Shown: positions 44,801 through 53,303 of the stretch, one piece after another
Layout of the letters: each line of letters begins with the position of its first letter
Numbering within the stretch: position 1 is the first letter of the stretch
NCBI RefSeq assembly: GCF_002305875.1
Contig: NZ_CP022098.1
Location: forward strand, 4,774,001-4,838,000
Direction: 5' to 3'
Origin: Cystobacter fuscus
GTDB taxonomy: Bacteria > Myxococcota > Myxococcia > Myxococcales > Myxococcaceae
DNA: 64,000 nucleotides
Made by a program: the position numbers and the translations under genes
The notes under the pieces: model-generated
What the model was told of the DNA's origin: nothing
The model's input: only the letters and a program-made list of their open reading frames with translations
The model's database searches: none

Positions 44801-45903
44801 GCGGCATCATCGGCTCCATGGAGATGCTGCGGCGGCGCATCGAGGCGGGTCGCTACTCGGAGGTGGACAAGTACATCAACGCCACCATGAACTCGGCGCG
44901 CCGGGCCGCCTCGCTCACCGCGCGCCTGCTCGCCTTCGGCCGCCGCCAGTCGCTCGACGTGAAGCCCACGGACATCAACGCGCTCGTCATGTCCATGGCG
45001 GAGCTGCTGCGCCGCACCCTGGGCGAGAGCATCTCGCTCAAGACGATGCTCGACCCGGTCCTGTGGCCGGCGAGGACGGACGCCAACCAGTTCGAGAACG
45101 CGCTGCTCAACCTGGCCATCAACGCCCGCGACGCCATGCCCCAGGGTGGCAAGCTCACGGTGGAGACGCGCAACACGCGGCTGGACGAGGCCTATGCGCG
45201 CGGGGTGGAGGGGCTCAGGCCCGGCGACTTCGTGGTCATGTGCGTGAGCGACACGGGCCATGGCATGCCCCCGGAGGTCATCGCCCGCGCCTTCGAGCCC
45301 TTCTTCACCACCAAGCCCATCGGCCAGGGCACGGGGCTCGGCCTGTCGATGATCTACGGCTTCGCCCGGCAGGTGGACGGCCACGTGCGCATCTACTCCG
45401 AGGTGGGTCGGGGCACGACGATCAAGCTCTACATGCCGCGTCATGTCGGCGCGGGCGCCCAGGTGGGGGAGGCGAGGCCGGAGATCGTGCCCCTGCCGCG
45501 CGCCCAGGAAGGGGAGACGGTCCTCGTGGTCGAGGATGATCCCGCCGTGCGCATGCTGGTGCTGGAGATCCTCGAGGACCTGGGCTACGCGGCCCTCGAG
45601 GCGAAGGACGCGCGCTCGGCGCTGCCGATCCTCGAGGGGAAGGAGCGGATCGATCTGCTGGTGACGGACGTGGGCCTGCCCGGGGGGATGAACGGGCGCC
45701 AGATGGCGGAGGTGGCGCGCCAGCACCGGCCAGAGCTCCAGGTGCTGTTCATCACCGGCTACGCGGAGGGGGCGTCGGTGCGCGGCGGGTTCCTCGCCCC
45801 CGGCATGGAGATGATCACCAAGCCCTTCGCGCTGGACGTGCTGGCGGCGCGCATCCGGGAGATGATCGAGCGGAAACCGTCGTCCCGGCCTCCGGACAAT
45901 TGA
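41836..45903 (+). CDS. multi-PAS/GAF hybrid histidine kinase with receiver domain
   Basis: A 1,355-residue cytoplasmic hybrid sensor kinase without transmembrane segments. After a short coiled coil come PAS domains at ~40-150, 160-290 and 300-410 (the third with a PAC motif GEVRWIQVRG), a GAF domain ~415-575, and PAS domains ~580-700, 715-830 and 835-955. A HisKA domain follows with phosphoacceptor His982 (GGIAHDFNNLL), a HATPase (NARDAMPQGG, DTGHGMP, GTGLGLSM) and a C-terminal receiver with Asp1278 (VTDVGLPGG) and a Lys near ITKPF. Phosphate presumably moves from His982 to Asp1278 and on to an unlinked Hpt or regulator. The sensed signals are unknown. No cognate regulator is adjacent. Confidence 0.92.
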   Translation: MSSSQADELRLLRAEVERLRGLLHRGGIDPNASQEASYRRIVESAIDFAVIALDLEGRITHWNEGARRILGWTQERIRGEPAAVFFTEEDRARGIPELEMGKALAGGRAVDERWHQREDGSRFWASGEMMPLKDERGTPIGFVKILRDRTPQKRLEEERERFILLAEQSTDFVCLADAEGRGLFINQAGRRLVGLPEGDIRAMGLADFFPPAERGFLQDVILPMQRAMGHWRGRVHLQHHGTGALIRVDCNAFVLRDAAGRLTGYALLNRDITALELAESALRRSDERLQLALKASGSVGVWDWDILADKLYQDARCARLFSVAPEVATAGAPLATFLGGIHPEDRERVGREIQRGLDRELEYESEYRVTPGGEVRWIQVRGRIYRDEQGRPVRFPGIVIDITERKRAELRQHALLELSDRLRNLNGTREIAILGAQLIGRTLGLSRVGFALVDLDTEILTVEQDWSNGEVAGIAGGYPFTVFDSALELLRRGQSLVETDAEMAEWIPAAELPNYRALDMRGFAGLPLMRNDRLVGFVYAHSSLPRAWQEADVGFIREVSVRTWEAIERAQAEQRLRESEQDLRQITDQAPEMIGYVDRDLVYRFVNRTYEEWFARPLDRIIGKSALELLGEEAFALREPYFRRALEGEATSFEAPLYIPGRSPRELELRFFPRRDLEGNVQGVYLFILDNTDRKRAERALLEANKRLELRVEERTRERDRIWNHSDDLMGVMSTDGFLKSINPAWSRLLGVDAESLLMSHFLDLIHPDDHASVGAVVASLSRGERVHRMENRLRRVDGSYRSLSWTAVPGDDKVFYAIGRDVTAERETAALQQRLFDVLDQSPDFIGIAEPQGRILYVNASGRRMVGLSGPGGVAVRTVLEFFSPEDRPLIEGTALPTALREGKWVGRCRFRHLTTGVDIPVEYNVFATRDGEGQLLGLGMVTRDITRQLQHEQTLRETEDKLRQSQKMEAVGQLTGGIAHDFNNLLGGIIGSMEMLRRRIEAGRYSEVDKYINATMNSARRAASLTARLLAFGRRQSLDVKPTDINALVMSMAELLRRTLGESISLKTMLDPVLWPARTDANQFENALLNLAINARDAMPQGGKLTVETRNTRLDEAYARGVEGLRPGDFVVMCVSDTGHGMPPEVIARAFEPFFTTKPIGQGTGLGLSMIYGFARQVDGHVRIYSEVGRGTTIKLYMPRHVGAGAQVGEARPEIVPLPRAQEGETVLVVEDDPAVRMLVLEILEDLGYAALEAKDARSALPILEGKERIDLLVTDVGLPGGMNGRQMAEVARQHRPELQVLFITGYAEGASVRGGFLAPGMEMITKPFALDVLAARIREMIERKPSSRPPDN

Positions 45904-45935
45904 CCGGGGGGGCGCCTCGGCTAGGTTGGCGTCCC

Positions 45936-47261
45936 ATGGGCTACCTTCCCGAGTCAGAGACCCCCGAGAAGCGCGTGCGCGCCCGGGAGCTGGGCTTGCC
46001 CTTGGGCCGCTTCAAGCCCGGCCGGCACAACGCCATCACCGACGTGGAGGGCGTGCTCGTCGGGCACAGCACCATCATCCAGGGCGAGGGGCCGCTGCGG
46101 CCGGGGCATGGGCCGGTGCGCACGGGCGTCACCGCCATCCTGCCCAACCGGCGCGACATCTTCATGGAGCGCATGACGGGCGGGGGCTTCGTGCTCAACG
46201 GGGCCGGCGAGGTGTCCGGCATGACGCAGCTCATGGAGTGGGGGCTGGTGGAGACGCCCATCCTGCTCACCAACACCATGGCCGTGGGCGCGGTGTCCGA
46301 CGCGGTGACGCGCCACATGGTGGAGCAGAACCCGGGCATCGGCGACGAGCACGACGTCATCATCCCCATCGTCGGCGAGTGCGACGACAGCTACCTCAAC
46401 GACATCTCCGGCCGGCACGTCAAGCGCGAGCACGTCTACGAGGCCATCCGCACGGCCTCGGACGGCCCGGTGGCCGAGGGCAACGTGGGTGGCGGCACCG
46501 GCATGCTCACGTGCGACTTCAAGGGCGGCATCGGCACCTCCTCGCGCAAGCTGCCCGAGTCCCTGGGCGGCTACACCCTGGGCGTGCTGGTGATGTCCAA
46601 CTTCGGCAAGATGCACAACCTGCGCGTGGGCGGGCTGCCCGTGGGCGAGCTGCTCGCCGAGAAGTTCAAGCACATGCCCCGGCGCACGCAGAACTACGGC
46701 TCCATCATCTCCGTGGTGGCCACGGACGCGCCCCTGCTCACCAATCAGATCAACCGCCTGTGCAAGCGCGTGGCGCTGGGCATCGGCCGGGTGGGCAGCT
46801 ACGCGGCGCACGGCTCGGGGGAGATCGTGGTGGGCTTCTCCACCGCCAACGTCATCCCCCGGCGCACCCAGAAGATGGTCTACAAGCTGAAGATCCTCCT
46901 GGATCAGCGCTTGGATCCCCTCTACGAGGCGGTGATGGAGGCCACCGAGGAGGCCATCCTCAACGCCATGTGCATGGCCACGTCGATGACGGGGGTCAAC
47001 GGCAACTTCGTGCCGGCGCTGCCCCTGGACGAGGTGCGCCGGTTCGTGAGCGCCTGCCAGCCCATCTTCTCCTCGGTGAAGAAGCGTGCCCAGCAGGCGG
47101 GCACCCCCGGGGGGAAGGGCAAGCCGGCCGAGGGGGACAAGCCCGAGCACGCCAAGCTCCGGGGCGCCGAGGGGATTCCCTATCCCACCCGGCCGGCGCC
47201 GGAGGTGGAGCCGGGGCGGGACATCGAGGACTCCTCTTCCAAGAAGAGTTCTGATACGTAG
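45936..47261 (+). CDS. P1-family (DmpA/BapA-type) aminopeptidase
   Basis: A 441-residue enzyme of the DmpA/ornithine-acetyltransferase fold. Conserved segments are GLPLGRFKPGRHNAITDVEG, VGHSTI, RTGVTAILP, GGGTGMLTCDFKGGIGTSSR and YTLGVLVMSNFG. Family members self-cleave and use the freed N-terminal Ser as nucleophile; that Ser is probably the one in LVMSNFG. They release N-terminal D-, beta- or L-amino acids. The C-terminal ~55 residues are a Lys/Gly/Pro/Ser-rich extension beyond the usual ~370-residue length. ATG 45936 begins 33 bases after the kinase stop. Confidence 0.85.
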   Translation: MGYLPESETPEKRVRARELGLPLGRFKPGRHNAITDVEGVLVGHSTIIQGEGPLRPGHGPVRTGVTAILPNRRDIFMERMTGGGFVLNGAGEVSGMTQLMEWGLVETPILLTNTMAVGAVSDAVTRHMVEQNPGIGDEHDVIIPIVGECDDSYLNDISGRHVKREHVYEAIRTASDGPVAEGNVGGGTGMLTCDFKGGIGTSSRKLPESLGGYTLGVLVMSNFGKMHNLRVGGLPVGELLAEKFKHMPRRTQNYGSIISVVATDAPLLTNQINRLCKRVALGIGRVGSYAAHGSGEIVVGFSTANVIPRRTQKMVYKLKILLDQRLDPLYEAVMEATEEAILNAMCMATSMTGVNGNFVPALPLDEVRRFVSACQPIFSSVKKRAQQAGTPGGKGKPAEGDKPEHAKLRGAEGIPYPTRPAPEVEPGRDIEDSSSKKSSDT

Positions 47262-47301
47262 GCGGCTTTCGTCCGTCCTACCTCACCCAGGAGTCACCCA
47301 G

Positions 47302-47415
47302 ATGGCCCGTAGCAAGAGCAAGCACCGCCGCGTGCAGAACATCATCCGCCAGAAGTGGAAGCGCCAGCTCAAGCGCAAGGCGGCCGCCGCCAAGGAAGCC
47401 GCCGCGAAGAAGTAG
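47302..47415 (+). CDS. 37-residue highly basic peptide (unknown)
   Basis: A tiny reading frame encoding MARSKSKHRRVQN followed by more Arg/Lys and an Ala/Lys helix. Roughly 15 of 37 residues are Lys or Arg. AGGAG about 9 bases upstream gives a good ribosome site, and a convergent-style hairpin follows. The composition resembles small ribosomal proteins such as bTHX or bS22, or an RNA-binding peptide, but no family was recognised. It lies 40 bases after the P1 peptidase stop and could share its transcript. Confidence 0.62.
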   Translation: MARSKSKHRRVQNIIRQKWKRQLKRKAAAAKEAAAKK

Positions 47416-47448
47416 TCTCGCGGCTCGGACCCGCTCCGCACGTGCCCG

Positions 47449-47470
47449 CCCGCCGGTGTCTACTGGCGGG
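47449..47470. terminator. hairpin between convergent genes
   Basis: CCCGCC-GG...CT-GGCGGG forms a stem of about 9 bp with a short loop between the basic-peptide gene and the lipoprotein gene, overlapping the latter's stop codon. It may serve both directions. Confidence 0.42.
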
Positions 47471-47945
47471 TCGCCGTGAAGGGGCGGGTGACCGAGCATC
47501 TCCGGGTGCTCCCCGTCGAGGTGCTCGCGAAGTTGCCCTGCCAGTCGCCGATCAGCTTGTCCACGCCTCCGTCACCCACCCCGGCGACGTAGCGCCCCGT
47601 CAGGCTCTCCGACTCGAGGTCCGCCGTGCCCCCGTCCATGCTCCCCACGCGGCCGCCCAGCAGGTTGAAGTCGTTCGTCTCGTAGAGTGTGCCGCGCAGC
47701 GTCAAGCCGTCCAACTGGGCAGTCAACTCACTGCCCTGGCGCGTCATGTCCAGGGAGCCCTGGGGCAACGTCACCGTCACCCCCTGGCACGTGCCGGGTG
47801 TCATCCCGTCGCCGAACTCGAGGGTATAGCGCCCGTCGACGGGCGAGCACTGGATGCAGCCTTGGGATGAGCCGCCACACCCCGCCGCGCTCAGGGATAC
47901 GAGGAGGGCGGCGAGTGGGGGCGAGGGGATCCGTCCAGAAGTCAT
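47460..47945 (-). CDS. small putative lipoprotein
   Basis: A 161-residue exported protein of unknown function. The signal PLAALLVSLSAAGC gives a lipobox (SAAGC) and is followed by a Cys-rich start (GGSSQGCIQCSP). The mature part is a likely beta-sandwich or small barrel (YTLEFGDGMTPGTCQGVTVTLPQG, ELTAQLDGLTLRGTLYET, DWQGNF), similar in style to many myxobacterial lipoproteins. The gene is convergent with the basic-peptide gene and divergent from the permease gene. Confidence 0.7.
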   Translation of the reverse strand: MTSGRIPSPPLAALLVSLSAAGCGGSSQGCIQCSPVDGRYTLEFGDGMTPGTCQGVTVTLPQGSLDMTRQGSELTAQLDGLTLRGTLYETNDFNLLGGRVGSMDGGTADLESESLTGRYVAGVGDGGVDKLIGDWQGNFASTSTGSTRRCSVTRPFTATRQ

Positions 47946-48049
47946 GACTTGTCTCCCACGAAGGGGGGGAATGGACTTCCCGCGAGGAAACGAGGTTCCT
48001 AGGTTTGTCGTGTCCTGGGCGGGGTTGGTGTGGGTGGGGGTGTGGGGTG

Positions 48050-49198
48050 GTGACGGGGTTCGATACGAAGCGGTGTTCCAATCTTATCTTCGCCGGACTT
48101 TTCGTCCTGGCGCTCATCCTCTTCTCGCGCATCCTGCTGCCGTTCTTGATGCCGGTGTTGCTGGGGGGCTTCCTGGTGGTGCTCTTCCAGCCCCTGCAGG
48201 ACGCGCTGGCGCGCTCGCGCTTCAAGCTGTCGGCGCCGGTGTGCGCGGGGTTGAGCACGATGGCCGTGTTCCTGCTCATCCTGGTGCCGCTGGTGGTGGT
48301 GGGCTGGCTGGTGGTGCGCGAGGTGCTCGAGCTGGTGGAGCACGCGCAGGTCGTGTTCGACCATGTGGACCTGCGTGAGCGGATGGCGGCGGGGCTGCCG
48401 CGCGGGTTGCGGCGCTACGCGCTGGGCCTGCACGGCACGCGCACCGAGGAGGCGCTGACGGAGGCGATGTCCAGCGGGGTGTCGGTGCTCACCAACCTCC
48501 TGGGCGCGGGCACGGAGCTCATCGTCGATCTCTTCCTGATGATCGTGGCGATGTACTACTTCTTCCTGGATGGCCGGCGGCTGTGGGCCGAGGGCACGCA
48601 GCTGGTGCCCATGGACAAGCGCTACATCCAGGCGTTCGCCAAGGAGTTCACCGACGTGGCGCACGCCATCATCTATGGCAACACCATCACCTCGCTCGTG
48701 CAGGGGTTGCTGGGGGTGGTGGGGCTGATGCTGGTGAAGGTGCCACACGCGGGGGTGTGGGGCGCGGCCATGGCGGTGGTGGCCATGGTGCCCGTGGGAG
48801 GCACGGCGCTCGTGTGGGGCCCCATTGGCCTGGTGCTCCTGATGATGGGCAAGGTGAACGAGGGCATCTTCCTCCTGGCCTGGGGCGCCTTCGTGGTGAG
48901 CAGCATCGACAACGTCATCCGGCCGAGGCTGTGCGGCTCGCGCATGACGCTCCACCCGCTGCTCGTCTTCCTGTCCATCTTCGGCGGCCTGGCGGTGTTC
49001 GGGATGATGGGGCTGCTGGTGGGGCCGCTCATCGCCTCGCTCTTCATGGCCATGGTGCGCATCTACCGGCGCGACTTCCTCGGGCTGCGCGCGCGAGGAG
49101 CGCCGCCCGCGGTGGCTCCCGCCGCGACCGCCACCAGCACCTCGTCCACCGCGCCGACCGCTCCGGTGGGCCCCACGCCCGCGGCGGTCGAGGTCTGA
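48050..49198 (+). CDS. AI-2E family permease-like membrane protein
   Basis: A 382-residue inner-membrane protein with the family topology: an N-terminal helix pair (LIFAGLFVLALILFSRILLPFLMPV), a soluble helical segment, then about six helices with GNTITSLVQGLLGVVGLM, VPVGGTALVWGP and SSIDNVIRPRLCGSRM, followed by LLVFLSIFGGLAVFGMMGLLVGPL. Family members include putative AI-2 exporters and Na+/H+ antiporters; the substrate is unknown. The start is uncertain: GTG 48050 is preferred (purine-rich GGGGGTG upstream), and in-frame GTG 48047 or TTG 48005 are possible. The C-terminus is Ala/Thr/Pro-rich. Confidence 0.82.
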   Translation: MTGFDTKRCSNLIFAGLFVLALILFSRILLPFLMPVLLGGFLVVLFQPLQDALARSRFKLSAPVCAGLSTMAVFLLILVPLVVVGWLVVREVLELVEHAQVVFDHVDLRERMAAGLPRGLRRYALGLHGTRTEEALTEAMSSGVSVLTNLLGAGTELIVDLFLMIVAMYYFFLDGRRLWAEGTQLVPMDKRYIQAFAKEFTDVAHAIIYGNTITSLVQGLLGVVGLMLVKVPHAGVWGAAMAVVAMVPVGGTALVWGPIGLVLLMMGKVNEGIFLLAWGAFVVSSIDNVIRPRLCGSRMTLHPLLVFLSIFGGLAVFGMMGLLVGPLIASLFMAMVRIYRRDFLGLRARGAPPAVAPAATATSTSSTAPTAPVGPTPAAVEV

Positions 49199-49250
49199 CG
49201 CACCGCGAGCCTGGACAAGGGCCCGCGCGGTGGGTGAGGCTGCCGGGCAC

Positions 49251-50846
49251 ATGAAGGTTTCAGGACTCAGGCTGTGTCGCTGGAGCGCGGTGCTGGGCCT
49301 GGCCGCCGTGCTGCTCACTTCCCAGGTCGCGCTCGCCGCGCGCGTGGCGGTCTCCGCGCTCGAGGGAGACCCCAAGGGCAAGCTCCGGGCGCAGGTGACG
49401 GCCGCCCTGCGCAAGACGCGCAAGGTGCAGGTGTCGCCCCCCACGGCCTGGACGCAGGCGGCGGGCAAGCAGGGGTTGAAGGGCCCCGCGGCCGTGACTC
49501 CCGCGGCGGTCAAGCGCCTGGCGCCCAAGCTCCGGGTGGACGCCGTCCTCACGGGCTCGGCGGGGCGGGAACTCGACGTGCGATTGATGAACCAGGAGGG
49601 CCAGGTGGTGTGGTCCGAGAGCTATCCGCTCAAGCGCGGGTTGCTCGCGCCCAAGGACGCGGCCCGGCTCGCCCAGGCGGTGGCCACGGCCCCCACCACC
49701 GCGCCCGAGCCCCCGGCACCGACCCCGGCGGCCTCGTCGCCGCTCCCGCCCCTTCCCCCGCCGCCGTCCCGCGCCGAGCCCCAGGCCCGCGCCGAGCCGA
49801 GCGAGGCGCCCCGGGTGGTGCCGCCCGAGCCGCCCGCGAAGGGGAAGGACGCGCCCGCGGCGCCCAGGGCCCCCGCTCCGGGCAAGGCCGGGCGTTCCGC
49901 CGCGCTCGCGTGGGTGGAGCTGGACGACGAGTCGCACACCTTCGTGGCGGGCAGCGGGGGAGGCGTCGCCGACGAGGAGCAGGTGAAGGACGTCCCCGAG
50001 CGTCCCGGCGCGCATCCCCCCCGGGTGCGGGTGCTGGTGGGCGCGGTGGTGACGTGGCGCTCGTACTGTGCGCGGCCGGGCGTCGAGTCCTGTGCCGCCT
50101 TCGATGCGCGGCCCCCCGAGCAGCAACTGGGGGACACCGCCGACTACGCTGCCCAGGCGCCCTACGCGGGCGTCGCCGCCGAGGCGGAGGTGTTCCCCCT
50201 GGCGCACCGCACGTCGCTCCTGCGGGGGCTGGGGCTCACCCTGGCCTATCAGCGCAGCTTCGCGCCGACGACGGTGGTGGTGACTACGCCCACCGGCTCC
50301 ACGCCCCGGCGCGAGGTGACGGCCACGGACACGGCCTATGGCGCCATGCTCGCCTGGCGCTACTTCTTCGCCCGCGGGGGCTCGGACGCGCCGCTGTGGG
50401 GGTACGCCGGCGTGCGGCTGGGCCTGCTCGGCCGGGAGTTCGGCCTGGACGAGACGTTGAACGCGGCCCTGCCGCTGGTGCACCGCTTCTCGCCGGCGGT
50501 GGGGCTGGACGTCTCGGTGCCGCTGCTCGAGCTCGTGCGCGTGGAGGCCGCGGGCCGCTTCTTCTTCCCGTCCTCGCCGGGGCACTCGCTGCTGGGTGGC
50601 GGGGACGATGGCCCGTACCCCTCGGAGGTGCGTGACTACGGCACGGCGGTGTCGAGCCTCGGTTGGTCGGCCGAGGTGGGGGTCGCCGGTGAGGTGTGGG
50701 GCCCCTTCGGCTACAGCGTGCGGGGGCACGTGGAGGGCTACCGGGACGGCTTCACGGGGCAGGGGGCGCGGCGCGGGTGGACCGAGGGCGGCGTGGCCCA
50801 GGAGTCGTACCTGAGCGTCCTCGCGGGCGTCACCGCCTCCTGGTGA
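49251..50846 (+). CDS. exported protein, likely outer-membrane barrel with Pro-rich linker
   Basis: A 531-residue protein of no recognised family. A signal peptide (WSAVLGLAAVLLTSQVALAA) leads to an N-terminal alpha/beta domain (~30-140, VAVSALEGDPKGKLRAQV, VDAVLTGSAGRELDVRLM) like the TolB-N/curli-assembly type that handles families of paralogous exported proteins. A Pro/Ala-rich linker (~150-220) follows, then a C-terminal half with alternating aromatic strands (VRVLVGAVVTWRSY, LTLAYQRSFAP, MLAWRYFFARG, YAGVRLGLLGREF) ending ...GVTASW, typical of an outer-membrane barrel with a terminal aromatic residue. ATG 49251 is chosen for the signal peptide. Confidence 0.68.
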   Translation: MKVSGLRLCRWSAVLGLAAVLLTSQVALAARVAVSALEGDPKGKLRAQVTAALRKTRKVQVSPPTAWTQAAGKQGLKGPAAVTPAAVKRLAPKLRVDAVLTGSAGRELDVRLMNQEGQVVWSESYPLKRGLLAPKDAARLAQAVATAPTTAPEPPAPTPAASSPLPPLPPPPSRAEPQARAEPSEAPRVVPPEPPAKGKDAPAAPRAPAPGKAGRSAALAWVELDDESHTFVAGSGGGVADEEQVKDVPERPGAHPPRVRVLVGAVVTWRSYCARPGVESCAAFDARPPEQQLGDTADYAAQAPYAGVAAEAEVFPLAHRTSLLRGLGLTLAYQRSFAPTTVVVTTPTGSTPRREVTATDTAYGAMLAWRYFFARGGSDAPLWGYAGVRLGLLGREFGLDETLNAALPLVHRFSPAVGLDVSVPLLELVRVEAAGRFFFPSSPGHSLLGGGDDGPYPSEVRDYGTAVSSLGWSAEVGVAGEVWGPFGYSVRGHVEGYRDGFTGQGARRGWTEGGVAQESYLSVLAGVTASW

Positions 50847-50855
50847 GCCCGCGCG

Positions 50856-51581
50856 TCACACCGAGATGATGCCCTTGCGGATGCCCTCGGTGACGGCCTC
50901 GGTGCGGTTGGTGACCTCGAGCTTGCGGTAGATGTGCTCCAGGTGGGTGCGGATGGTGGCCTTGGAGATGGAGAGCACCTGGGCCGCCTCGCTGTTGGAC
51001 ACGCCCTTGGCGATGAGCTGGAGGATCTCCTTCTCCCGGTCCGACAGGGGCTTGACCGGAGGCCCCCCGGCGTCGCCCACCGGAGCGTCGGGCGGCTTGG
51101 ACGCGGGCGGGGTGGGCGCGGGGGCCACGGGATCCGGGCTCACGCGGAAGTGGCGCAGCAGGCGGCGCGCGAGGCTCGGCTGGATGACGGTGCCTCCGGC
51201 GCGTACCTCCTTGATGGCCTCGATGATCTTGTCGACGGGCGTGCCCTTGAGCAGGTAGCCCGAGGCGCCAGCCTTCACCGCCTCGAGCACTTTGTCCTCC
51301 TCCTCGAAGATGGTGAAGATGAGGATCTCCACGTGGGGCCAGTTCGCCTTGACGTGGCGCGTGACGTCGATGCCGCTCATGCGGGGCAGTCCCAGGTCCA
51401 ACAGCAGCACATGGGGCTGGCAGCGCGGCACCTCCTCGAGCGCGGCCTCGCCCGAGAGCGCGGTGCCGACGATCTCCAGCTCCTGGCGGCCCTCGAACAG
51501 CTTGAGCTGGCTCTTGAGGATGAGCTTCTGGTCCTCGACGACGAGAACGCGGATGGGGGACTCGGTGCTCGCTTCGGTCAT
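50856..51581 (-). CDS. NarL/FixJ-type response regulator
   Basis: A 241-residue DNA-binding regulator. The receiver domain (~10-125) has Asp62 as phosphoacceptor (LLLDLGLP) and Lys in YLLKG. A Pro-rich linker (~145-178) joins it to a LuxR-type helix-turn-helix (~178-236: LSDREKEILQLIAKGVSNSEAAQVL, ATIRTHLEHIYRKLEV). Its ATG overlaps the stop codon of the upstream histidine kinase by 4 bases (ATGA), so the two are translationally coupled and form a cognate pair. Target genes are unknown; the divergent or adjacent genes give no clear hint. Confidence 0.92.
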   Translation of the reverse strand: MTEASTESPIRVLVVEDQKLILKSQLKLFEGRQELEIVGTALSGEAALEEVPRCQPHVLLLDLGLPRMSGIDVTRHVKANWPHVEILIFTIFEEEDKVLEAVKAGASGYLLKGTPVDKIIEAIKEVRAGGTVIQPSLARRLLRHFRVSPDPVAPAPTPPASKPPDAPVGDAGGPPVKPLSDREKEILQLIAKGVSNSEAAQVLSISKATIRTHLEHIYRKLEVTNRTEAVTEGIRKGIISV

Positions 51582-52858
51582 GGGCGGGAGGGGAGGGAGA
51601 AGGAGACGCGGGTGCCCTTGCCGGGTGCCGAGTCCACGAGGAGGGTGGCACCGAGCTTCATGGCCCGCTCGTGCATGTTGAGCAGGCCGTAGTGGCCACG
51701 GGGGGTGTGCTGGGGATCGAAGCCCTTGCCGTCATCGCGCACGAGCAGGTGGATGCGCTCGGGATCGTAGTCCAGGCGCACGTCGACCTGCCGGGGCTCG
51801 GCGTGCTTGGCGGCGTTGGTCAGACATTCCTGGAGGATGCGGAAGAGGGCGAGCTGGGCGTCCGGCGCGAGCTGGCGTGACAGGCCGGTGCGCTCGAAGC
51901 GGACGTTGAGCTGGGTGCGCTGCTGGAACGTCTTCACGTACTCCTCGAGCCCCTGGGCCAGCTCGAAGTCCTCGCGCATCATCTGCAGGCTGCGGCGCAG
52001 CTCCTCGATGGACTCCTCGGCGTTGCTCTTGAGCTCCTGGATCTCCGCGCGCAGGGGGCCGCCCTGGGCGAGCCCGAGGATGTACTCCGTCTGGATGATC
52101 ATCGAGGAGAGCGAGGCGCCCAGCCCATCGTGGATTTCGCGCGCCAGGCGGTTGCGCTCCTCGACGAGGGCCATCTCCTTGAGATCCGACTGCATCTCCA
52201 CCACCTCGCGGTGGGCGGCCGTCTCGCGGTCGTTCAGGTAGGAGAGCACGTAGATGATGATGACGTTGAGGCCCAGGTACCAGAAGAGGGTGAGCACCTC
52301 GATGGCGGACACCTCGCGGTCGAGCAGCAGATCCAACCGGAGGATGACGGGGAGCGACAGCAGCGCGGGGACGATCGCCAGGGGCTTGGGGAAGAGGAGG
52401 GCGAAGAGGGTGGTGAAGAGCAGCTGGGTGGCGAGCAGCGGGCTCTGCAAGCCACCGCCCACCTGGGGCTTGGCGAGCACGACGACCATGATGACCACGT
52501 CGAGGCAGAGCGTGACGTAGGTGACCCACCGGCCGGCCCGGGGATGATCGATGACGAGGAAGTTGGCGACGCTGTAGAGCAGCATCGCGAAGTAGCCGGC
52601 GAAGGACAGGGGGCCCAGCAGTCCGAAGTAGAAGGACCAGCGGGGCACCGCGAGGATGGCCAGGCCCAGGGAGAGGAACATGAGCCGCGCGTAGAAGAGG
52701 GCGCGGGCCCGGGTGACGAAGCGCTCCTGCTCCCACGAGGCCGCGGCCTGCTCGGCGGAGACGTTGTCCGTGAGGTTGCGCCGCTCGAGCACCGCGCGCA
52801 CCCGGGCGCGTCGGTGCGACTCGGGAGTGGTGTGATCGAGGCCGACGACGGGTTCCAT
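51578..52858 (-). CDS. NarX/DesK-type membrane histidine kinase
   Basis: A 426-residue sensor kinase with about six transmembrane helices (~55-210), a HisKA_3 dimerisation domain with His243 (LAREIHDGLGASLSSM) and a C-terminal HATPase (ECLTNAAKHAEP, VRDDGKGFDP, GHYGLLNMHERA). No large periplasmic domain is present, so the signal is likely sensed in the membrane. It phosphorylates the LuxR-type regulator encoded directly downstream with a 4-base overlap. ATG 52858 is chosen; sequence upstream in the same frame is low-complexity shadow. Confidence 0.9.
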   Translation of the reverse strand: MEPVVGLDHTTPESHRRARVRAVLERRNLTDNVSAEQAAASWEQERFVTRARALFYARLMFLSLGLAILAVPRWSFYFGLLGPLSFAGYFAMLLYSVANFLVIDHPRAGRWVTYVTLCLDVVIMVVVLAKPQVGGGLQSPLLATQLLFTTLFALLFPKPLAIVPALLSLPVILRLDLLLDREVSAIEVLTLFWYLGLNVIIIYVLSYLNDRETAAHREVVEMQSDLKEMALVEERNRLAREIHDGLGASLSSMIIQTEYILGLAQGGPLRAEIQELKSNAEESIEELRRSLQMMREDFELAQGLEEYVKTFQQRTQLNVRFERTGLSRQLAPDAQLALFRILQECLTNAAKHAEPRQVDVRLDYDPERIHLLVRDDGKGFDPQHTPRGHYGLLNMHERAMKLGATLLVDSAPGKGTRVSFSLPSRP

Positions 52859-52952
52859 CAGACCCGCGAGCTTAGAGGACGCGCCGGGTTCCCGGTAATC
52901 CTCCGAACGACCGAGGTCGCCCGCCCACCAGGTGGGGGAGGGCGGAGTGGGC

Positions 52953-53303
52953 TCACGGGGTGGGGCAGGCCTTGAGCGCGTCGGGCTGGCGGGCGAAGAC
53001 GTGCTCCAGACGATCCTGGGTCTCGCCGGTGGCCTCGTTGAACAGGGGCGTGCCGCCCGTGTACATGGTGCCCTCGGCGTGGCCATAGCGGTCCAGCTTG
53101 TGCTCCTGGAGCCAGCGGTCCACGCACGCCTCCTGGGCGGCCCTCGAGCCTCCATCCTCGGCCGGGGCGCCCGCGTCCCGGACGGACAGGGCCGCGTCGG
53201 TGGAGGCGGTCTCCTCCTTGGGTGCGGGGGCTTCGGCGGTCTTCTTGGTGGGGCAACCGGTGGTGAGGCAGGCGGCGGCGAGCAGGATGAGCGCGTGTCT
53301 CAT
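52953..53303 (-). CDS. small lipoprotein of unknown function
   Basis: A 116-residue protein with a short signal and clear lipobox (MRHALILLAAACLTTGC). A charged Ala/Glu/Lys-rich linker (~25-55) precedes a small conserved-looking C-terminal domain containing two Cys (EACVDRWLQEHKLDRYGH, TPLFNEATGETQDRLEHV, ALKACPTP), possibly a disulfide. GAGG lies just before the ATG. Located 94 bases upstream of the two-component genes on the same strand. No function can be assigned. Confidence 0.72.
   Translation of the reverse strand: MRHALILLAAACLTTGCPTKKTAEAPAPKEETASTDAALSVRDAGAPAEDGGSRAAQEACVDRWLQEHKLDRYGHAEGTMYTGGTPLFNEATGETQDRLEHVFARQPDALKACPTP

Noticed and set aside
41632-45726. A 1,364-residue open frame opposite the hybrid histidine kinase
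   Set aside because: Low-complexity composition, no ribosome site or motif; the opposite strand has clear PAS, GAF, HisKA and receiver domains.
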